A stretch of DNA of 64,000 nucleotides from Chiayiivirga flava (GTDB taxonomy: Bacteria; Pseudomonadota; Gammaproteobacteria; Xanthomonadales; Xanthomonadaceae), in the NCBI RefSeq assembly GCF_014202825.1, contig NZ_JACHHP010000001.1:558001-622000 (forward strand). Direction: 5' to 3'. Both the position numbers and the translations under genes were made by a program. This document shows, one piece after another, positions 62,518 to 64,000 of this stretch (positions are counted from its first letter, which is position 1; every line of letters starts with the position of its first letter). The notes beneath the pieces were generated by a model. It was not told where the DNA came from, made no database searches, and saw only the letters and a program-made list of their open reading frames with translations.

Positions 62518-63864
62518 CTACTCGGGATTCATCGCAAGCGGAATCGTCAGCCGCGCGCCGGCCTTGAGCGTGTCGCCCTTGATGCCGTTGGCGGCGCGCA
62601 GGCTGGTCAGCGAGACGCCGTGGCGCGTGGCGATCTGGCTGAGCGTGTCGCCACGGCCTACCACCACCTGGCGCGGGCGCGCCGTCGCATTGGAGGCAAG
62701 CCAGGTCCCGGGCGGTGGCTGCGCGCTGAAATAGTCGCGCACGCCGTCGACCACGGCCGCGGCGAGTTTCCTGCGGTGCGCCGGATCCTTGAGCTTCTTC
62801 TCTTCGGCCGGATTGCTGATGAAGCCGGTCTCCACCAGCAGCGACGGCACGTCCGGAGAACGCAGCACGATGAAGTTCGCGCGCTCGACGTGCGGCTTGT
62901 GCGTCTTGCCCACGCGCTTCATCGCATCGAGCACGTGGTTGGCGATGTCGTCGCTCGCCTTCATCGTGGCGCTCTGGGAAAGGTCCAGCAGCACCGCGGC
63001 GAGCGTGTTGTCCTTGTCGTCGAGCGAGACGCCGCCGACCAGGTCACGGTTCTCGCGGTCGGCCAGCCAACGTGCGGCCTCGCCCGATGCACCGCGCGTG
63101 GACAGCACGAACACCGACGAGCCGTTCGCGGTGGGCTTGTAGAACGCGTCCGCGTGCACCGAGATGAAGAGGTCCGCGCCGGCCTTGCGCGCTTTCTCGT
63201 AGCGCTCCTGGTGGACGATGTAGTAGTCGCCGTCGCGCACGAGGAAGGATTCGAAGCCGGGCTCGGCGTCGATCTGCTTCGCGAGCTCGCGGGCCACCTG
63301 CAGCACGATGTCCTTTTCCCACGAACCGGTCGGGCCGCGCGCGCCGGGATCCTTGCCGCCGTGGCCGGCATCGATCGCGACGACGATCTTGCGTTCGGTG
63401 TCCGGCACGGCACTGGCCACCGTGCGCACCGCGGGCGCCGGCGCGGAGGCGTTCGCCTGGCCGGCGACGGGCTGCAGGTCGATGACAAGGCGATGCCCGG
63501 CACCGGCATCGGGCGGCAGCAGGAAGGTCTTCGGCCGCACGCCGCCGTTGAGATCGAACACCACGCGCAGGTCCTTGCCCTGCTTGCCGGTGCGCACGCC
63601 CTTCAGCACGCCGCTGCCGGCGGCCGGGTCGAAGCCCGCGGCCAGCGTGGACGCGCTGATGTCCAGCACCAGCCGATCCGGATTCTGCAGCGTCAGCAGC
63701 TTGTACTGCACCGGCGCGGAGACATCGAGCACCGCACGCGTGGCGTCGGCTTCGGCCGAGACCCGCATCGAGCGGATCTCGGCCGCGGACGCGAGCGAAC
63801 CGGCCATCGACATGGCCAGCAGCACGGCGATTCCGCCCCCTTTTCGCGCCCCAACGGTATGCAT
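62518..63864 (-). CDS. amiC: N-acetylmuramoyl-L-alanine amidase, AmiC type with LysM
   Basis: 448 residues. Signal peptide about 1-28, AMIN domain (about 29-132, IRSMRVSAEADATRAVLDV...RLVLDIS), amidase_3 zinc domain (about 158-390) with DAGHGGKDPGA (His168), SVHADAF and ETGFISN, and a C-terminal LysM (about 398-443, VVVGRGDTLSQIATRHGVSLTSL). It cleaves cell-wall stem peptides for daughter-cell separation. The order amidase-mutL is the conserved tsaE-ami-mutL neighbourhood. The ATG at 63864 starts the gene. Confidence 0.95.
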   Translation of the reverse strand: MHTVGARKGGGIAVLLAMSMAGSLASAAEIRSMRVSAEADATRAVLDVSAPVQYKLLTLQNPDRLVLDISASTLAAGFDPAAGSGVLKGVRTGKQGKDLRVVFDLNGGVRPKTFLLPPDAGAGHRLVIDLQPVAGQANASAPAPAVRTVASAVPDTERKIVVAIDAGHGGKDPGARGPTGSWEKDIVLQVARELAKQIDAEPGFESFLVRDGDYYIVHQERYEKARKAGADLFISVHADAFYKPTANGSSVFVLSTRGASGEAARWLADRENRDLVGGVSLDDKDNTLAAVLLDLSQSATMKASDDIANHVLDAMKRVGKTHKPHVERANFIVLRSPDVPSLLVETGFISNPAEEKKLKDPAHRRKLAAAVVDGVRDYFSAQPPPGTWLASNATARPRQVVVGRGDTLSQIATRHGVSLTSLRAANGIKGDTLKAGARLTIPLAMNPE

Positions 63865-63882
63865 GGCGCGGATTCAATCACC

Positions 63883-63908
63883 AAAACGCCTCATGTGGCA
63901 AGCGTTTT
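63883..63908. promoter_or_regulatory. AT-flanked hairpin upstream of the amidase
   Basis: AAAACGC and GCGTTTT (63883-63889 and 63902-63908) form a 7-bp stem with a 12-nt loop, followed by T on the plus strand. The 136 nt upstream of the amidase gene is locally AT-rich. The hairpin could be a terminator for rightward transcription or an operator; the window end prevents a decision. Confidence 0.3.
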
Positions 63909-64000
63909 TCCATCTAAATCCGATACCTGCACGTGATTCTTGAGGCGCTCGGAAGCTATCTGTTCAGGGTCCGTGCAGGACGTCGGGCGGTGCGAGGGCG

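Noticed and set aside
63920-64000. A possible gene start on the plus strand (VILEALGSYLF...) or the tail of tsaE on the minus strand
   Set aside because: Less than 30 codons are visible before the window ends. Both readings are open, and nothing decides between them, so I did not annotate either.

Overview
The window is a contiguous, GC-rich (roughly 70 percent) stretch of bacterial chromosome carrying mostly housekeeping genes. The encoded proteins and the gene neighbourhoods (msbA-lpxK-kdsB behind comEC-exbB-exbD, metG next to a short orphan rnfB, amidase next to mutL, pyrD-murB) point to a gammaproteobacterium of the Xanthomonadaceae/Lysobacteraceae, probably near Luteimonas or Lysobacter. 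GyrA carries Gln at position 83, which as far as I recall is usual in that family. Intergenic GGGAGAAGG hairpins and GAATCCC-type repeats fit the same group. I see no phage, insertion sequence, CRISPR array or rRNA operon.

Layout. 1-2043: end of a MacB-type ABC efflux operon (adaptor and ATPase, running off the left edge). 2191-7735: 5'-nucleotidase, a DUF4870 protein, and the metalloprotease pair pmbA/tldD with darP between them. 7843-15037: a leftward envelope operon, comEC-exbB-exbD-msbA-lpxK-kdsB, mostly with 4-nt start/stop overlaps. 15103-17718: sdhE-ygfX-lolC-lolD. 17975-22288: a MAPEG protein and the succinate dehydrogenase operon sdhAF4-sdhC-sdhD-sdhA-sdhB, with ygfZ divergent from it. 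23390-26465: a PhnD-like binding protein, a CbpA-like J protein, Hsp20 and a peroxiredoxin. 27000-29633: gyrA. 29792-35602: a membrane protein, then mtiP, hpt, nagZ, a CYTH phosphatase and rlmD. 35734-38782: a secreted CSLREA protein, tRNA-Arg(CCT), a membrane protein, a methyltransferase and tRNA-Ala(CGC). 38919-44390: aldehyde dehydrogenase (ALDH7), DUF4190 protein, pyrD-murB, EamA exporter. 44387-48669: a Hanks-type kinase with TPRs, divergent from an FHA-GGDEF diguanylate cyclase, and a SnoaL-like protein. 49103-53196: ispG coupled to a large protein with a PilZ-like segment, then an isoaspartyl peptidase. 53236-58387: 2OG-Fe(II) oxygenase, dcd, mrp, metG, rnfB. 58695-63864: TraB/GumN-like protein, DUF1684 protein, mutL and an N-acetylmuramoyl-L-alanine amidase.

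How the genes work together. The 7.8-18 kb block covers outer-membrane assembly: lipid A/LPS core (msbA, lpxK, kdsB), energised transport (exbBD) and lipoprotein release (lolCD). The 17-23 kb block holds all four SDH subunits together with three candidate maturation factors (sdhE, sdhAF4, ygfZ). Dcd, pyrD, hpt, mtiP and the nucleotidase serve nucleotide metabolism.

The main non-routine signals are the kinase/FHA-GGDEF divergent pair, the PilZ-like protein coupled to ispG, and two families of short palindromic repeats. One repeat copy has become coding sequence inside metG, and another forms a 43-bp perfect inverted repeat with 143-nt spacing. I found no obviously new multi-gene defence or metabolic system.
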